DNA of 64,000 nt from positions 144,734,734 to 144,798,733 of the forward strand of contig CM057462.1 in NCBI GenBank assembly GCA_030035585.1, given 5' to 3'. A program made the position numbers and the translations under genes. This DNA is from Dugong dugon (taxonomy: Eukaryota > Chordata > Mammalia > Sirenia > Dugongidae). How positions within the stretch are numbered: the first letter of the stretch is position 1; each line of letters begins with the position of its first letter. Positions 1-11,865 of this stretch are shown here, piece by piece. A model generated the notes under the pieces. It had not been told where the DNA came from. It saw only the letters and a list, made by a program, of their open reading frames with translations, and did no database searches.

Positions 1-1277
1 AATGGCAAAGTCTCTGTGGTACTGTACCAGCCGAATTTTGCCAGAAATCTGCTCTCCAGGGTGCTAGTAGAAGCTGTTCATGGGGAACTGTCTCATCTCA
101 CTGTAGGCACTTGGCTACAAAGTCGTCTTGAAAGGATGTCAAGGGGAAGCTGTTGCTTGTTGAATGTTGCTGACCTCCATACATGACAGGAACCAGATGA
201 TGGAAATGGTGTGAGCCCTACAGGAGCCTGGTGCCAAGCACACTGCAGGAGCATGCCAGTTGAGCACAATACCAGGAAACAAGACCCTTCAACGTCTCTC
301 CAGCTCCCTCTACTGACAAAGCTTCAGTGCCAGGTGGTGACAAAAAAATATTTAGATGGGTCTGATTTATTTTCACAGAGCAGGCAAAAAAGGGTGAATT
401 TGGAGCTGAGAAACAGTAAATCAACAGTCGGCACACCAAATTCAAACAACAACAACAACAAAAACTAAAAGTAAAAACTGTGGAGTCATCTCAATAGATG
501 CAGTTTCCCTATATCAGTTTCCAATATTTTTCAAAATAAACTCGTGTGCTCAGTGAAAAACTTTTAGAATGGTATATTCCCGATTTATATCAGTTTCATT
601 TAATAAACACATTCTGTCCACTCCTAATACAATCTTAAAATAAAACATAGCCAAAATATTGTCATTCATTTTCTTAGACATGCTATTGAATTCGCAGCAT
701 TTACAAATTGGTAATGATATTTCTTCCATTTGTTCTGCTATTTCTAGCTGTAAACTCGATTTTAAATTGGAAAAATATGCTTATATAAGCGTTACAAAAT
801 TGCACTTGCAGTTCTTCTGGCACATTTTTCATAAATAAAAATCAGCATATTTCAGGCACAATTCCAAAACATAGAGAAATGATTGAATTTGATCATGAAG
901 GAAATCTCCTTTGGCTAGAAAGAAACTAATCACACGTTCATAGAAGACATTTACATATTTTAAATACTTATTTATAAAAATCCATGGTACATCCTAAAAT
1001 AATACAGAAAACAACTGCTACAGACGGCATGTGATTTATACAGCATGTCCTCTAGTCCTTCAAATGTACATAAATTCTGGCCGTTGATTTTTGATTTGGG
1101 AAATCATTAACAGTTGTAAAGTACAGAGTTAATTTTTTCCAGTGAGAGAATATATTTTTAACAATACATAATCTAATCAATGCGATCTTATTCTAATTTG
1201 AACACAAAACGTTGCTGAAAATTATCATTTAAATACTATCCATATACTATTTTTAGATATGAATAACACTACTGAAC
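1..1277. other. No gene seen; possible old retroposon tail at the left
   Basis: I see no gene here. Positions 210-470 read like the 3' end of an old dispersed repeat, because they finish in an AAC-rich tail at about 446-464, but I cannot name the family. The two short frames there, one on each strand, overlap each other and show no protein-family motif. The rest is AT-rich and unassigned. Confidence 0.4.
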
Positions 1278-1920
1278 TGGCTCAAATAAAGGACTTCAGA
1301 AAGGGGTAGTCTTTATACCAGACCAATGGGTCAGTGCCCAGCATGCAAGAAGCCAAACTCTTACACGCTGTCTTTGAGAGGAAGAGTTTATTTCTCAAGC
1401 TAGCAAGCGGGAACGACCTCAGATGAAGTTCCCGGATTGGGAGGGGCCGTTACATTTTATAGATCTTTAGTTTTAGTGAAGTTGTACATGTTTATAGAGG
1501 GGTGGGTAAGTGGCGATTGATTGGTCTATTCTTTGCTCGCCTTGATTTAAAGGTATAGGCAATTTTTATTACATTGCGCAAGTGCAACGGAAGTGTTTGA
1601 AGAATACAGGTCAGTGAAACTCAGATTTGTTTGGGGGTTTGCCTTAATGGTTCTGGATTTTTAGCACTCAGCTTAGGCTGGGGTCAGGGATCCTCCGAGG
1701 TCTTTCATTGGTCGCATTCACAAGTTCAGCGCTTGCTTAACCACTTTGGGATGGTATGAGCTGGTTTTGGCCAGGGCTTTCCGGAGGGTCTAAAAAACAA
1801 CTTTAAGGAAGTGAGTGACATAGCAAGGGAGGTGACTCGATCTTGGCCTAATAGTGTGACGGAATACTAATTAATTAGGCGTACTGGTCTTTCCGGTCCT
1901 CCTGCTGTTTAAACAGGCAC
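1278..1920 (-). mobile_element. Solo LTR fossil, retrovirus-like, reversed
   Basis: Read on the minus strand, this block has the layout of an LTR. It starts with TG near 1920 and has a polyadenylation signal AATAAA near 1390. A GT-rich R-U5-like stretch follows, running to the left edge. No internal region is attached, so it looks like a solo LTR. The family (ERV1-like or ERVL-like) is undecided and the ends are approximate because I found no clear target-site duplication. Confidence 0.5.
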
Positions 1921-1932
1921 TATATTACTATA

Positions 1933-2131
1933 AAGCCCCTTGATGTCTAGTAAATTCTGACTCACAGCAATCCTATAGGACAGAGTAGAACTGGCCCATA
2001 GGGTTTCCAAGGCTGTAAATCTTCATGGAAGCAGACTGCCACACCTTTCTCCTGCTGAGCAGCTGGTGGGTTCCAACAGCTGACCTTTCGGTTAGGGGCT
2101 GAGCACTTTAACCACTGCACCACCAGGATGG
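1933..2131 (-). repeat. AfroSINE, long form
   Basis: The antisense copy shows tail, body and head in order. The tail is GACTCACAGCAATCCTATAG. The body is the long-form insert with GGCTGTAAATCTTCATGGAA. The tRNA-like head ends in ACCACTGCACCACCAGG. The long form carries an extra segment of roughly 40 bp that shorter copies in this window lack. Confidence 0.9.
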
Positions 2132-2469
2132 TGTAGTGTAAATACTATACGATTGAGAAGTTTGAAAACTAGGTTCATATCAAAATCAGCTCACTAAACA
2201 AAAGTGTGACTTCTGATTAATTAAATTTATTGACTCAAAATAATAGCCTGTTAATCATGTGGGAAGTGGGGATTGCAACTGTTACAGAACAATATGTGTA
2301 TAAATTTTTTGAATGAGAGGTTAACTTGAGCTGTCAGCTTTCACCTAACACGCAAGAAAAAAAAAGAAAGAGACAAGAGGGCTGAGGGCGGCATGTTTTG
2401 AAGTGTGTGTCTTGGGTTTACTCCATGCAAAAAAGGGTTTCCGGACCAAGTAAGTTTAGGAAGCACTGC

Positions 2470-2560
2470 TTTGTGACCTCTGAGTCTCAATTTTTCATCT
2501 GTAAAATGGGGCCAATAAAACCTGTTTCTGTAAGTAAGAATAATAATTTGGGAAAACTAT
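2470..2560 (+). repeat. MIR fragment
   Basis: The stretch has the MIR core order: CTCTGAGTCTCAATTTTTCATC, then TGTAAAATGGGG followed by an AATAAAACC-like block. It is a short, diverged remnant of the mammal-wide tRNA-derived SINE. Confidence 0.6.
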
Positions 2561-4168
2561 TTTTGACAAATGCAATAATTTTAATGTTATATATCTAAAA
2601 TTTGGAGAATATCACAGCATAGAATAGATTTATACCTACTAAAATGTACATGGTCTAATTGTAAAAAATTATATTTTGCCAGTTTTGTCTTAAATGTCCT
2701 TCAGGTTTAAAAAGAAAAACTATAAATATTCTGGGAGAAATATCTGTTTTATCTGCAAATATAAAGAGTAGCAAGTGAGTTAGACATGGATAATGCATTT
2801 ATATAAAAGTTGTTGTTTACATAGCTAACAGACTTTTCAACTCCACCTCCTTGTTTGCAATTCACTAAGGGAATATAGGTAAGAACATTTCTTTCTAGTT
2901 TAATTATCTATCATTGTGTATGTTCTCTAAATCATCTTATTTATAAATACAGGAGTCTACATTTGTATTATTTTATTTGCAAGTAGTATGGAGGCCTGAG
3001 ACTTCATACTAACAAGAAGCCAAGCAAACACTATAAATGCTGCCGAAATTAGAGATGATGGGAACTGGGGGTACAACTACCTTCTTTTTCACTCTTAGAA
3101 AAAGAAATTGTGAGCCAGAGCGCTAGATAGCCTACAGAGTGATCAAAAAAGAATCTGAGCTGAAGGTCTACCCGCCTTAACCAGTCAGGACTGAGTCACC
3201 ACCATTACCCAGGTGAGCCTCAGTTTTAGTTGGAGTTTGCCGTTCCATAATTAGAACGGTAGAATGAAGACCCAGACTTCTGTGAAACCGTGAAGCTTCC
3301 ATTAACTTTTGTAACTGAATCCATTAGTTTCAAACTGCTGCCTTAAAGGTAAAAAAAAATCAACATCCACACTCTTTTCCTTTAAAGACTGCATTGTTGT
3401 TATAAAATTAAATTATACCTAGTTTCTAAATTTGGAAATTAACTTAACCCTGTGAGAAAAATGCCATTATTTTCTCTAACACTCACTACATAAGAACAAT
3501 AAATTTGCAACTATATTGAAACCAGTCTATGCTTCTGATAAAAAATCTTAATTAACATGATTTAACATCTCCTCTCCCCTCCCCCTTTTAAAGACAATAC
3601 AAGTCCTTTTAGAAGAGTTGTTAAAAGTTTAATTTCTGAAACAGTTATGAATGGACTTATTTCTAAATCTTAGAGAAGGCTTGAGTTTTAGATAAAACTC
3701 TCTAAGCTGTTATCAATTTCATGATAGAATTTATATGTAGAATCAAGGTTCTCAGTAACTGAAAAAGTATAAATATCAAAGAAAAATCTAGAAAATTAAG
3801 TTAAAATACCTACTTGTTAAAATAAAGATATTCAGAATAATTGTTGTACTTTGCCCTGTTACTTTGTTTACTTTTTACTGCATGTAGAGGAAAAACAAAC
3901 AACAACAAAAATCTGTAAACCCTGGGGTAGGACAGCTGAAAGAAGAAAGCAATATTTTCTCTGTAACACACTCAGACAAAGATAACTTCTTCTATGAAAT
4001 ATTTGGTCAGAGATGAAGGACAGCTATAATTTAATGCCAACAAAAGTTCTACCTCCACCTCAGTTCTACTGTAAATTTTTGCTGATGTAAAAAAACAAAA
4101 ACAAAAAAACCTGCAATACTTCCAAGAAAAAATAAACTGGCTGAGATTTCAACAGAAAATTCTTCTAG
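2561..4168. other. Unassigned AT-rich sequence
   Basis: I see no gene, tRNA or recognisable mobile element in these 1.6 kb. A-rich runs near 3350, 3890 and 4090 may be decayed retroposon tails. No frame longer than about 60 codons shows any family signature. Confidence 0.4.
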
Positions 4169-4174
4169 TTGCTG

Positions 4175-7124
4175 TTAGGAGCCTTCCAGTAGGTTCTGAC
4201 TCATAGCGACACTATGTACAACAGAAGGAAGCATTGCCCCGTCCTGTGCCATCCTCACAATCATTGTTATGTTTGAGCCCATTATTGCAGCCACTGTGTC
4301 AATCCATCTCATTGAGGGTCTCCTTTTTTTTTGCTGAATCTCTGTTTTACCAAGCATGATGTCCTTCTCCAGGGATTGGTCCCTTCTAATAACATGTCCA
4401 AAGTATGTGAGACGAAGTCTTGCCATCCTTGCTTCTAATGAGCATTCTGGCTGTACTTTTTTCCAAGACAGATTTGTTCGTTCTTCTGGCAGTCCATGGT
4501 ATATTCAATAATCTTTGCCAATATGATAATTCAAAGGTATCAATTCTTCTTCTGTCTTCCTTACTCATTGTCTGGCTTTCACATGTATATGAGGTGATTG
4601 AAAACACCATGGCTTGGGTAAGGGGCACCTTACTCCTCAAGGGGATAACTTTGTTTTTTAACACATTAAAGAGGTTTTTTTTTTGGCAGCAGATTTGCTC
4701 AATGCAATGCGCTGTTTGATTTCTTGACTGCTGTTTCCCTGGGTGTTGATTGTGGGTACAAGTAAAATTAAATCTTTTCCAACTTCAGTACTTTCTCCAT
4801 TTATCATGATGTTGTTTATTGGTCCAGTTGTGAAGATTTTTGTTTTCTTTATGGTGAGGTGTAATCCATACTGAAGGCTGAGGTCCTTGATCTTCATCAG
4901 TAAGTGCTTCATGTCCTCTTCACTTTCAGGAAACAAGGTTGTGTCAACTGCATATTGCAGGTTGTTGATGAGTCTTCCTCCAATCCTAATGCTGCAATCT
5001 TCTTCATATAGTCCCGCTTCTTGGATTATTTGCTCAGCATACAGATTGAATAAGTATGGTAAAAGGATACAACCCTGACACACACCTTTCTTGACTTCCA
5101 GCCATGCATTATCCCCTTGTCCAGTTAGAAAGACTGTCTCTTGTTCTGTGTACAAGTTTCTCATGAGTGCAATTAAGTGTTCTGGAAGTCCCATTCTTCC
5201 CAATGTTATCCATAATTTGTTATGATCCACACAGTCGAATGACTTTGCATAGTCAATAAAACACAGGTAAATATCTTTCTGGTATTCTCTGCTTTCAGCC
5301 ACGATGCATCTGACATCAGCAATGGTATCCCTCATTCCACGTCCTCTTCTGAATCCTGCTTCAATTTCTGGAAGTTTCTTGTTGATGTACTGCTGCAACT
5401 GCTTTTGAATGATCTTCAGCAAAATTTTCCTTGAATGTGATATTAATGATATTGTTCTATTTTTTTCCACATTCTGTTGGTTCACCTTTCTTTGGAATGG
5501 GTGCAGATTTGGATCTCTTCAATCAGTTGGCCAGGTAGCTGTCTTCCAAATTTCTTGGCATAGATGAGTGAGCACCTCTAGCACTGCATCCATTTGGTGA
5601 AACATCTCTATTGGTATTCTGTCAATTCCTGGAGTCTGGTTTTTTGCCAATGTCGCCAGTGCAGCTTGGACCTCTTCCTTCAGTACCATCAGTTCTTGAT
5701 CATATGCCACCTCCTGAAATGGTTTAAGGTTGAACAATTTCTTTTGGTAAGTTACTCTGTGTATTCCTTCCATCTTCTTTTGATGCTTCTGACTTTGATT
5801 ACTATTTTCCCCATAGAATCCTTCAGTATTGCAACTCGAAGCTTGAATTTTTTCTTCAGTTCTTTCAGCTTGAGAAATGTCTAGCATGTTCTTCCCTTTT
5901 GGTTTTCTATCTTCAAGTTTTTGAACATTTCATTATAATACTTTACTTTGTCTTCTCTACTCCCCCTTTGAAATCTTCCTTTCAGCTCTTTTACTTCATC
6001 ATTTCTTCCTTTTGCTTTAGCTACTCTATATTCAAGAACAAATTTTAGATTCTCTTCTGATATCCATTTTGGTCTTTTCTTTCTTTCTTTTTCATGATCT
6101 CTTACCTTCTTCACATATGATTTCCTTGATGTCATTCCACAACTCGTGTGGTCTTCAGTCATTAGTATTCAATGGGTCAAATCTACTCTTTAGATAGTCC
6201 CTAAATTCACATGGGATATACTCAAGGTCCTACTTGGGCTCTCATGGACTTGTTCTAACTTTCTTCAACTTCATCTTGCATATGAGCAATTGATGGTCTG
6301 TTCCACAGTCGGCTTGTTCTGACTGGTGATATTGGACTTTTCCATCCTCTCTTCCCACAGATGTAGTCGATTTGATTCCTGTGTATTCCATCTGGCAAGG
6401 TCCATGTGTATAGTCCCCGTTTATGTTGTCGAAAAAATGTATTTGCAATGAAGAAGTCATTGTTCTTGCAAAATTCTGTCATGCAATCTCTGTTGTTGTT
6501 TCTATCACCAAGGCCATGTTTTCCAACTGCCAATCCTTCTTCTTTGTTTCCAATTTTAGCATTCTATTTGCCAGTAATTATCAATGTGTCTTGATTGTAT
6601 GTTTGATCAATTTCAGACTGCAGAAGTTGGTAAGAATCTTCAGTTTCTTCAACTTTGGCTTAGTGGTTGGTGCATAAATTTGAATAATAGTCATATTAAC
6701 TGATCTTCCTTGTAGACGTATGGACATTATCCTATCACTAGCCTTGTACTTCAGGATAAAAAAACCCATTACAGTCAAGTTGATTCCAACTCATAGCAAC
6801 CCTATAGGACAGAGTAGAACTGCCCCATACGGTTTCCAAGGAGCGCCTGGTGGGTTCAGACTGCTGACCTTTTTGTTAGCAGCTGTAGCTCTTAACCACT
6901 ACGTCACTAGGGTTTCTGTACTTCAGGATAGATCTTAAAATGTTCTTTTTGACAATGAATGCAATGCCATTCCTCTTCAATTTGTCATTCCCAGCATAGT
7001 AGATCATATGATTATCTGATTCAAAATGGCCAATACCACTCCATTTCAGTTTACTAATGCTTAGGATATCAATCTCTATGCATTCCATTTCATTTTTGAT
7101 GATTTCCAGTTTTCCTAGATTCAT
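4175..7124 (-). pseudogene. RTE endonuclease/reverse transcriptase ORF, broken
   Basis: The ORF would encode the RTE enzyme that nicks target DNA and copies its own RNA into the nick. Recognisable pieces run in order. The endonuclease start is at 7124-6876 (NLGKLEIIKNEMECIEIDIL). The endonuclease middle and end are at 6778-6255, with the RNQIDYICG motif. A linker spans 6162-5519. The RT lies at 5485-4658 with FIDYAKSFDCVDHNKLW and GVCQGCILLPYLFNLYAEQI. The C-terminal part is at 4664-4175. The pieces lie in several frames, so there are multiple frameshifts and stops. The catalytic YADD box near 4950 reads YAVD, which removes a metal-binding aspartate. An inserted SINE also interrupts the endonuclease. 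It cannot make an active enzyme. Confidence 0.92.
6759..6918 (-). repeat. AfroSINE nested in RTE
   Basis: This is a 160-bp antisense AfroSINE with tail at the left and tRNA-like head at the right. It is flanked by a perfect 12-bp duplication, TACTTCAGGATA, at 6747-6758 and 6919-6930. The LINE sequence resumes exactly after the second copy, so the SINE arrived after the RTE. Confidence 0.97.
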
Positions 7125-7228
7125 ACTTCATACATTCCACATTCTGACTATTAATGAATGTTTGCAGCTTTTTTTTTTTCTCATTTTGAGTCATGCCACA
7201 TCAGCAAATACTGTCCCGAAAGCTTGAC

Positions 7229-7551
7229 CCCAAAAATAAGGGTAAGTAATTAGAATAATTACATTAAAAAGTAATTAGAATATAATTAACAAGTATTTAT
7301 CAAATTATCCCAAGATATCAATATTTTACTATTATATTGACTTATATATTCACTTATGTATATTCATTTCACTTATTTTAAAGTCTGCTGTTAGAAAACT
7401 ATGTTTTATTTTTATATGTTTCAATGAAAGTATTTTTTTCTAACAATTAAATCTTAACAAATGCTTGAGAATCACTATTCAGTTCACTTGGCCACATCAT
7501 ACTATCTTAATAACGATTGGATAAATATATATATACACATACAGAGAGAGT
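7229..7551. other. Unassigned AT-rich sequence
   Basis: No gene or recognisable repeat. The stretch is over 75 % A+T by eye and ends in a short TATA/CACA-rich run at about 7525-7550. Confidence 0.4.
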
Positions 7552-8030
7552 ACACAGAGTGGTGCAAACGATTAACATGCTTAGCTGCTAACTGAAAGGT
7601 TGGGGGTCTGCTTCCATCAGAGAAACCTCAGAAGAAAGGTCAGGTGATCTACTTTAGAAAAATCAGCCTTTGAAAACCCTGTGGTGCATAGTTCTACTCT
7701 GGGTCACCTGACTTGTTAGGAAGGTAATAAAGAGTGTACATACTGAAAAAGGGAAAAGGGGATTTAAAAGCAGAGGATATAGGAAACTCCAAGGAAATTT
7801 TAAAGGAGTCCTTCATTTCTTATTGTGGCAGGGAGTGTTAGACTGAGTCTGATATTCATGATCTGAATGTAAAATATATAGACTGCCAGTTAGATGTTCT
7901 ACTCACCAAATCTTTTATACTAAAGCAAGCGTACTGGTAGGGAAGGAATTAGACCCTGTAATATGGATGAGGACTTTTAGGCAGAAGTAGGTAAAGCCTA
8001 TGAGTTGGAGTCAACTCGGTGGCAACTAGT
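7552..8030 (+). repeat. AfroSINE, second type, split by an insert
   Basis: The left part (7552-7707) has a tRNA-like head with GCTAGCTGCTAACTGAAAGG-like sequence. A body follows with GAAGAAAGGTCAGGTGATCT and GAAAACCCTGTGGTGCATAG. The matching tail (CTATGAGTTGGAGTCAACTC) appears only at 7998-8026. About 290 bp of other sequence lies between. This body type resembles the RTE 5' end and differs from the commoner AfroSINE body. Whether the two parts are one copy is likely but unproven. Confidence 0.65.
7708..7997. other. Sequence separating two AfroSINE halves
   Basis: This ~290-bp segment is not SINE-like. AGGTAA occurs near both junctions (about 7720 and 7989) and could be a short target-site duplication. 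I cannot name the element. Confidence 0.35.
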
Positions 8031-8390
8031 TAGATAAGGCCAAGAATTCTAAACTTCCAAATTCCCCTAAACTCCCTTTGTTACTGAAGGCAGACCTCCC
8101 TTACCTCCCTCCTTTACATAAAATCTTTTCTTAGGTAAGTTGCCTCAAAAGCTGAAGGTTAGTTTTCTCAGAGCATAGCATCATCATTTTTATTGCCTCC
8201 AAGTCTGTAAGAAAATTCATCCCATCACAGACCAACGTGAGAAGTAAAGACCTATAGGAGAAAACTTATGTGAGGAAGGACTGCAAAATCTCATCAATCC
8301 ACCGGGTCTGGGATGCCTAAGTGAAAGAGTATAATAATGGTGTGAGATGAGCTGGGGATAGAAGATGAAAGTAAGCTCATTCAGTGCTTT

Positions 8391-8534
8391 AAAACATTGG
8401 ATCCTGACTCATAGTGACCCTATGGAACAGAGTAGAACTTCCCCATAGGGTTTCCAAAGAGCGGCTGGTGGATTTCAACTGCCGACCTTATGGTTAGCAG
8501 CCAAACGCTTAACCATTGCGCCACCAGGGCTCCT
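8391..8534 (-). repeat. AfroSINE
   Basis: Antisense copy of 144 bp with tail at the left and head GCGCCACCAGGGCTCC at the right. It is flanked by a 12-bp duplication, ATTCAGTGCTTT at 8379-8390 and ATTCAGGGCTTT at 8535-8546, with one mismatch. Confidence 0.95.
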
Positions 8535-8546
8535 ATTCAGGGCTTT

Positions 8547-9904
8547 AGCTGTCAATTAATAATTGACCCAGTGGCATTTTCATAAGCTTAATTACTTAAA
8601 CAATAATCGGAAATGAGAGGGAATGGTGAAATTCAGTCTTAGACCAGTCACCTCCTACCCCTCCCGCTCCCTCCCCAAAAAGGTCCTTTGTCCCTGGGGA
8701 AATTGAAAAGGAAATCTCTTTCATGCCCGTATAGTCCCCTCTATACATTGTGGGACTCTACAGGGCAAAGGGCCCTGAGGGTTATGCAGCTGGGAGCTGG
8801 GACAGAGAAGAAACAGAGGGGTCTATGTGCTGAGGAAAAAGGAAAGGGGAAGAAGAGGGACACCCCTGGACACAGTCAGGGCTCAAGGTGCATGAAGGTC
8901 TTGTAGTCCGCATCGATAGAGTCAAAGGAAGAACTTTCCCTCTCCTTCTGGGATCTTAATATTAGGTTGTGCCAGCGTGCAATTACAGAGTTAGATCATG
9001 TACTTTACTGCTAAAGCACTAGGAGAACTTACAGCTAAAGCACTAGCAGGGGTCCTCCTTCCTCTAGGGCACATTCTTTCGTTGCAGCTTCGGTAGAAGT
9101 CATGCAGTGGGGTGGAGGGAATTGACACTTCTTTCTATTGCCTCTGCAGGGTAATAGAAGAAGGTGAACACAATATAAGGCTTAATTGGCCTCATTTCTT
9201 TCCATGGATATACTCATCCAGATTATAAAGCATAATTAAATGGGTAGGCTTGAACACCTGGGCAAAGAGTGATTAGTCTACTGTGTTAGTTAATTAAGGC
9301 CTGGACTCAATATGATCTAAAGTTAATGAGGTAAACATTTGGAACATTCTTAATATCCTGTAGAAGAAAGAGTCCTAAGGCTCAGGAAATGGGAATTTTG
9401 GACTGAATCTGTTATATAAATCTGCTCTCCCACTCCCCAACCATTCTACTCCCCCTGATCAGGTTCTGGAGGGGCTAATTACAAACCTATTGTTAGGGTG
9501 GAGGAAAACCACAGAGGGTGTTGTAGTATCTTGCTGCTGATTACAAAGGAAATGTTATCACCTCTAGGGAAATATGTTTACATGAAACAAGAATTAAATA
9601 ATGAAGTAAGAAACATCAGTTAGGGACTTTTTTTTTTTTTGAATGGAGCTGGCTTACAGCAAGCTAGACAGGCTAATAATGAGAGGGTTTGAAATGAATT
9701 ATTTGAAAGCAGAAGGTAAAATTTCATTCGAATATATCAACCTTTGCCTTCAACACTTGCCATCCAAAACTGTGTTTTTTCTATAGGTCCAGACCTCTCT
9801 CCAGCCCCAACTTTCGCAAGGCACTTGATTTATGAATTTTAATGTTTTATATTTCATTTTGACTTGAGTTTTATTGTTAAAAATATGATTAAAATTATAT
9901 AAAA
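8547..9904. other. Unassigned, repeat-like sequence
   Basis: No gene is visible. The part from about 8931 to 9600 has the feel of an old dispersed element. It has moderate GC, no open frame, and an internal 13-bp direct repeat GCTAAAGCACTAG near 9010 and 9034. It might be a decayed internal region of an LTR element, but I cannot assign it. A T-run sits at about 9629-9641. Confidence 0.3.
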
Positions 9905-9992
9905 AATGGAGATAATAATAGCCCTACTGCATAAGGTGCTTTAGAGGATTAAAAGAAGATAATACCTGCAAAGCACTTAGAACAGTACACTC
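9905..9992 (+). repeat. MIR fragment, 3' half
   Basis: The order GGAGATAATAATAGCCCTAC, GAGGATTAAAAGAAGATAAT, then GCAAAGCACTTAGAACAGT is the MIR 3' half. Confidence 0.75.
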
Positions 9993-10774
9993 AATAAATC
10001 TTACACCTTATTAGTACTAATAGAAATACGTCTATTACAAAAACCGCAGTATCAGCTAGATGAGTCCTTTAACTTTCACCTGAATATATCATTTCACTTT
10101 TATCTCCAGATTTATATTTATGTTATACTCTACATCTTAAAAAACAATTCTCTTCTCAGTCACTTCCTAGAACTAAATAAATTCGCTCTAATTCAACAAT
10201 TAGTGCTTATTTTTATGCTACCCATTTGGCATTTTAATTATCTTTGTTGTTTTGCTGAAGTAATTTATGTATATATGTTTGAAATCTCAAACTAGTTGAA
10301 AACCGTTTTAAAAAAATATCCTGCTCTCAATAAACACTTTAATCAAACAGTAGTATACTCATGCACAGGAGGGGTTAGCAAAGAGCTATCAACAACTCTC
10401 AACATTCGTTATCCCTGTTGACACATCACAGCAACTTTCTTTAACACTATAACACCAATCCAGTGAGGAAAAGGACATACAGCAGAGAGTAAAAAACGTT
10501 TGGTTTTGTGTTGCTTTCCCCATAAAACTCAAAAACACTTTCACAATGGTTGATAATTTGAAAATAAAGGACACGTTGATATCTAAGGAATGACTGAAGG
10601 AACTGTGCTTTCACACACAGTTGGTTGTTTTGGGCTATCACTCTCAGAAATACCAGGAACTCAGGAAAAAAAAAAAAAAACACACAAATAGAGCTAAATT
10701 TGACTCTGGTGAAAGAATAGGAGTGGGTTGGTGAAACAACACAGGATGTATGGTATGGGGTGATAAAAACCTAG
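9993..10774. other. No gene seen
   Basis: AT-rich sequence with an A-run at about 10664-10680. The two minus-strand frames at 10389-10683 overlap in different frames and have no family motif. Confidence 0.4.
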
Positions 10775-10902
10775 AATTATTAAGCTCAAAAAAGAAGGAC
10801 TAATTTGGAGGAGTGGCACTGGCAGATATCGAGACTCATATAAACTGCAGTAATTTAGACATTGTGGTATTGGTACAAGTATAGACCAATAGACCAAAAA
10901 CT

Positions 10903-11066
10903 GCAAAAAAATAAAACCATTGCCTTTGAGTGGAGTTTTACTCATAGCAACCCTATAGGACAGAGTAGAACTGCCCCATAGGGTTTCCAAGGAGTGGCTG
11001 GTAGATTTGAACGGCCAACCTTTTGGTTAGTGGCCAAGTTCTTAACCACTGGGTCACCAGGGCCCC
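10903..11066 (-). repeat. AfroSINE nested in old L1
   Basis: Antisense copy with tail TTACTCATAGCAACCCTATA and head GGTCACCAGGGCCCC. It lies inside the L1 remnant, so it postdates it. Confidence 0.92.
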
Positions 11067-11291
11067 TAAGAAAACAAAGAAACTAAGGTTTTGTTATTAA
11101 TATTAACAATCCTGGAGAATGTAATAAGAATGGAACCGATCTGTAGAAAATTTAATCAGCAATAGAAATAAAATTGAGAAGATATTCCAGAATTCAGATA
11201 TAAAGGATGAGTAAAATTTTAAGTGAACTGATAATAGATAGACATACCCATTTCAATCTAAGAGTAATACATATTCCAAAAAACAAAATAA

Positions 11292-11440
11292 TTTGTTGCC
11301 GTTGAGTCGATTCTGACTCAGAGCAACCCGGTAGGACAGAGCAGAACTGGCCATAGGGTTTCCAAGAAGCAACTGGTCGATTTGAACTGCCGACCATTTG
11401 GTTGGCCGCCCAGCACTTAACTGCTGCGTCAATAGGTCTC
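11292..11440 (-). repeat. AfroSINE nested in old L1
   Basis: Antisense copy with tail GTCGATTCTGACTCAGAGCA and a decayed head reading CTGCTGCGTCAATAGGTCTC. L1 sequence resumes just after it. Confidence 0.9.
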
Positions 11441-11865
11441 CCAACAGACCAAAGGCATTGGAAAAAAACCAAATAAAAAATAAAACAAAACATTCCAGAA
11501 ACAGATCCACATATAAATAATAGCAGATTCGTGACAAAACTACCACTGCAAGGTACTGAGTGAGGGAAGGGACATTCTTTTCAATAGATGGTGATAGATC
11601 AATTAAATGTCCAGGAGGAAAATAATCTGATTCAATTCCCAGTGGATTGTAGATCTCTGTGCAAAATAAGTAACGGTTTCTAGAAGAATGTCATGAAGTT
11701 GGGATGAATCAAGATTTGTTTTTTTAAATAGGGTACTGGTGATGTTCTATATTTTAACCTGGTTGTCAGTGACATGTAACATAGGTATATCAACTTTAAA
11801 ATAGTGCATGAAATATTCTGTAGGTATGTTACACATCAAAAATAAATTTATAAAAAAATGAAAAG

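Larger units (their letters stand above)
4169..7228 (-). mobile_element. RTE-clade LINE, nearly full length, 5' truncated
   Basis: This is a 3-kb RTE (BovB-like) LINE in antisense. The 3' end at the left has the family's short tail form and the coding remnants run leftward from about 7124 to 4175. They hold an apurinic endonuclease, a reverse transcriptase and a C-terminal region. Compared with the copy at 55732-59661 it lacks the first several hundred bases, so it is 5' truncated. A 160-bp AfroSINE is inserted at 6759-6918. I found no convincing target-site duplication. Confidence 0.92.
10775..11865 (+). mobile_element. Old L1 3' end with two nested AfroSINEs
   Basis: Positions 10785-10900 match the end of L1 ORF2 (AGATATCGAGACTCATATAA, then a GTGGTATTGGTACAAG motif). 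Positions 11441-11700 continue downstream ORF2 sequence with AAACAGATCCACATATAAAT and TTTCTAGAAGAATGTCATG. Positions 11700-11865 are an L1 3' UTR ending in an A-rich tail. The copy is 5' truncated, heavily diverged and without an open frame. Two antisense AfroSINEs interrupt it. Confidence 0.75.

Noticed and set aside
211-468. 85-codon gene near the left edge
   Set aside because: It ends in an AAC-rich retroposon-like tail and overlaps an opposing frame of similar length.
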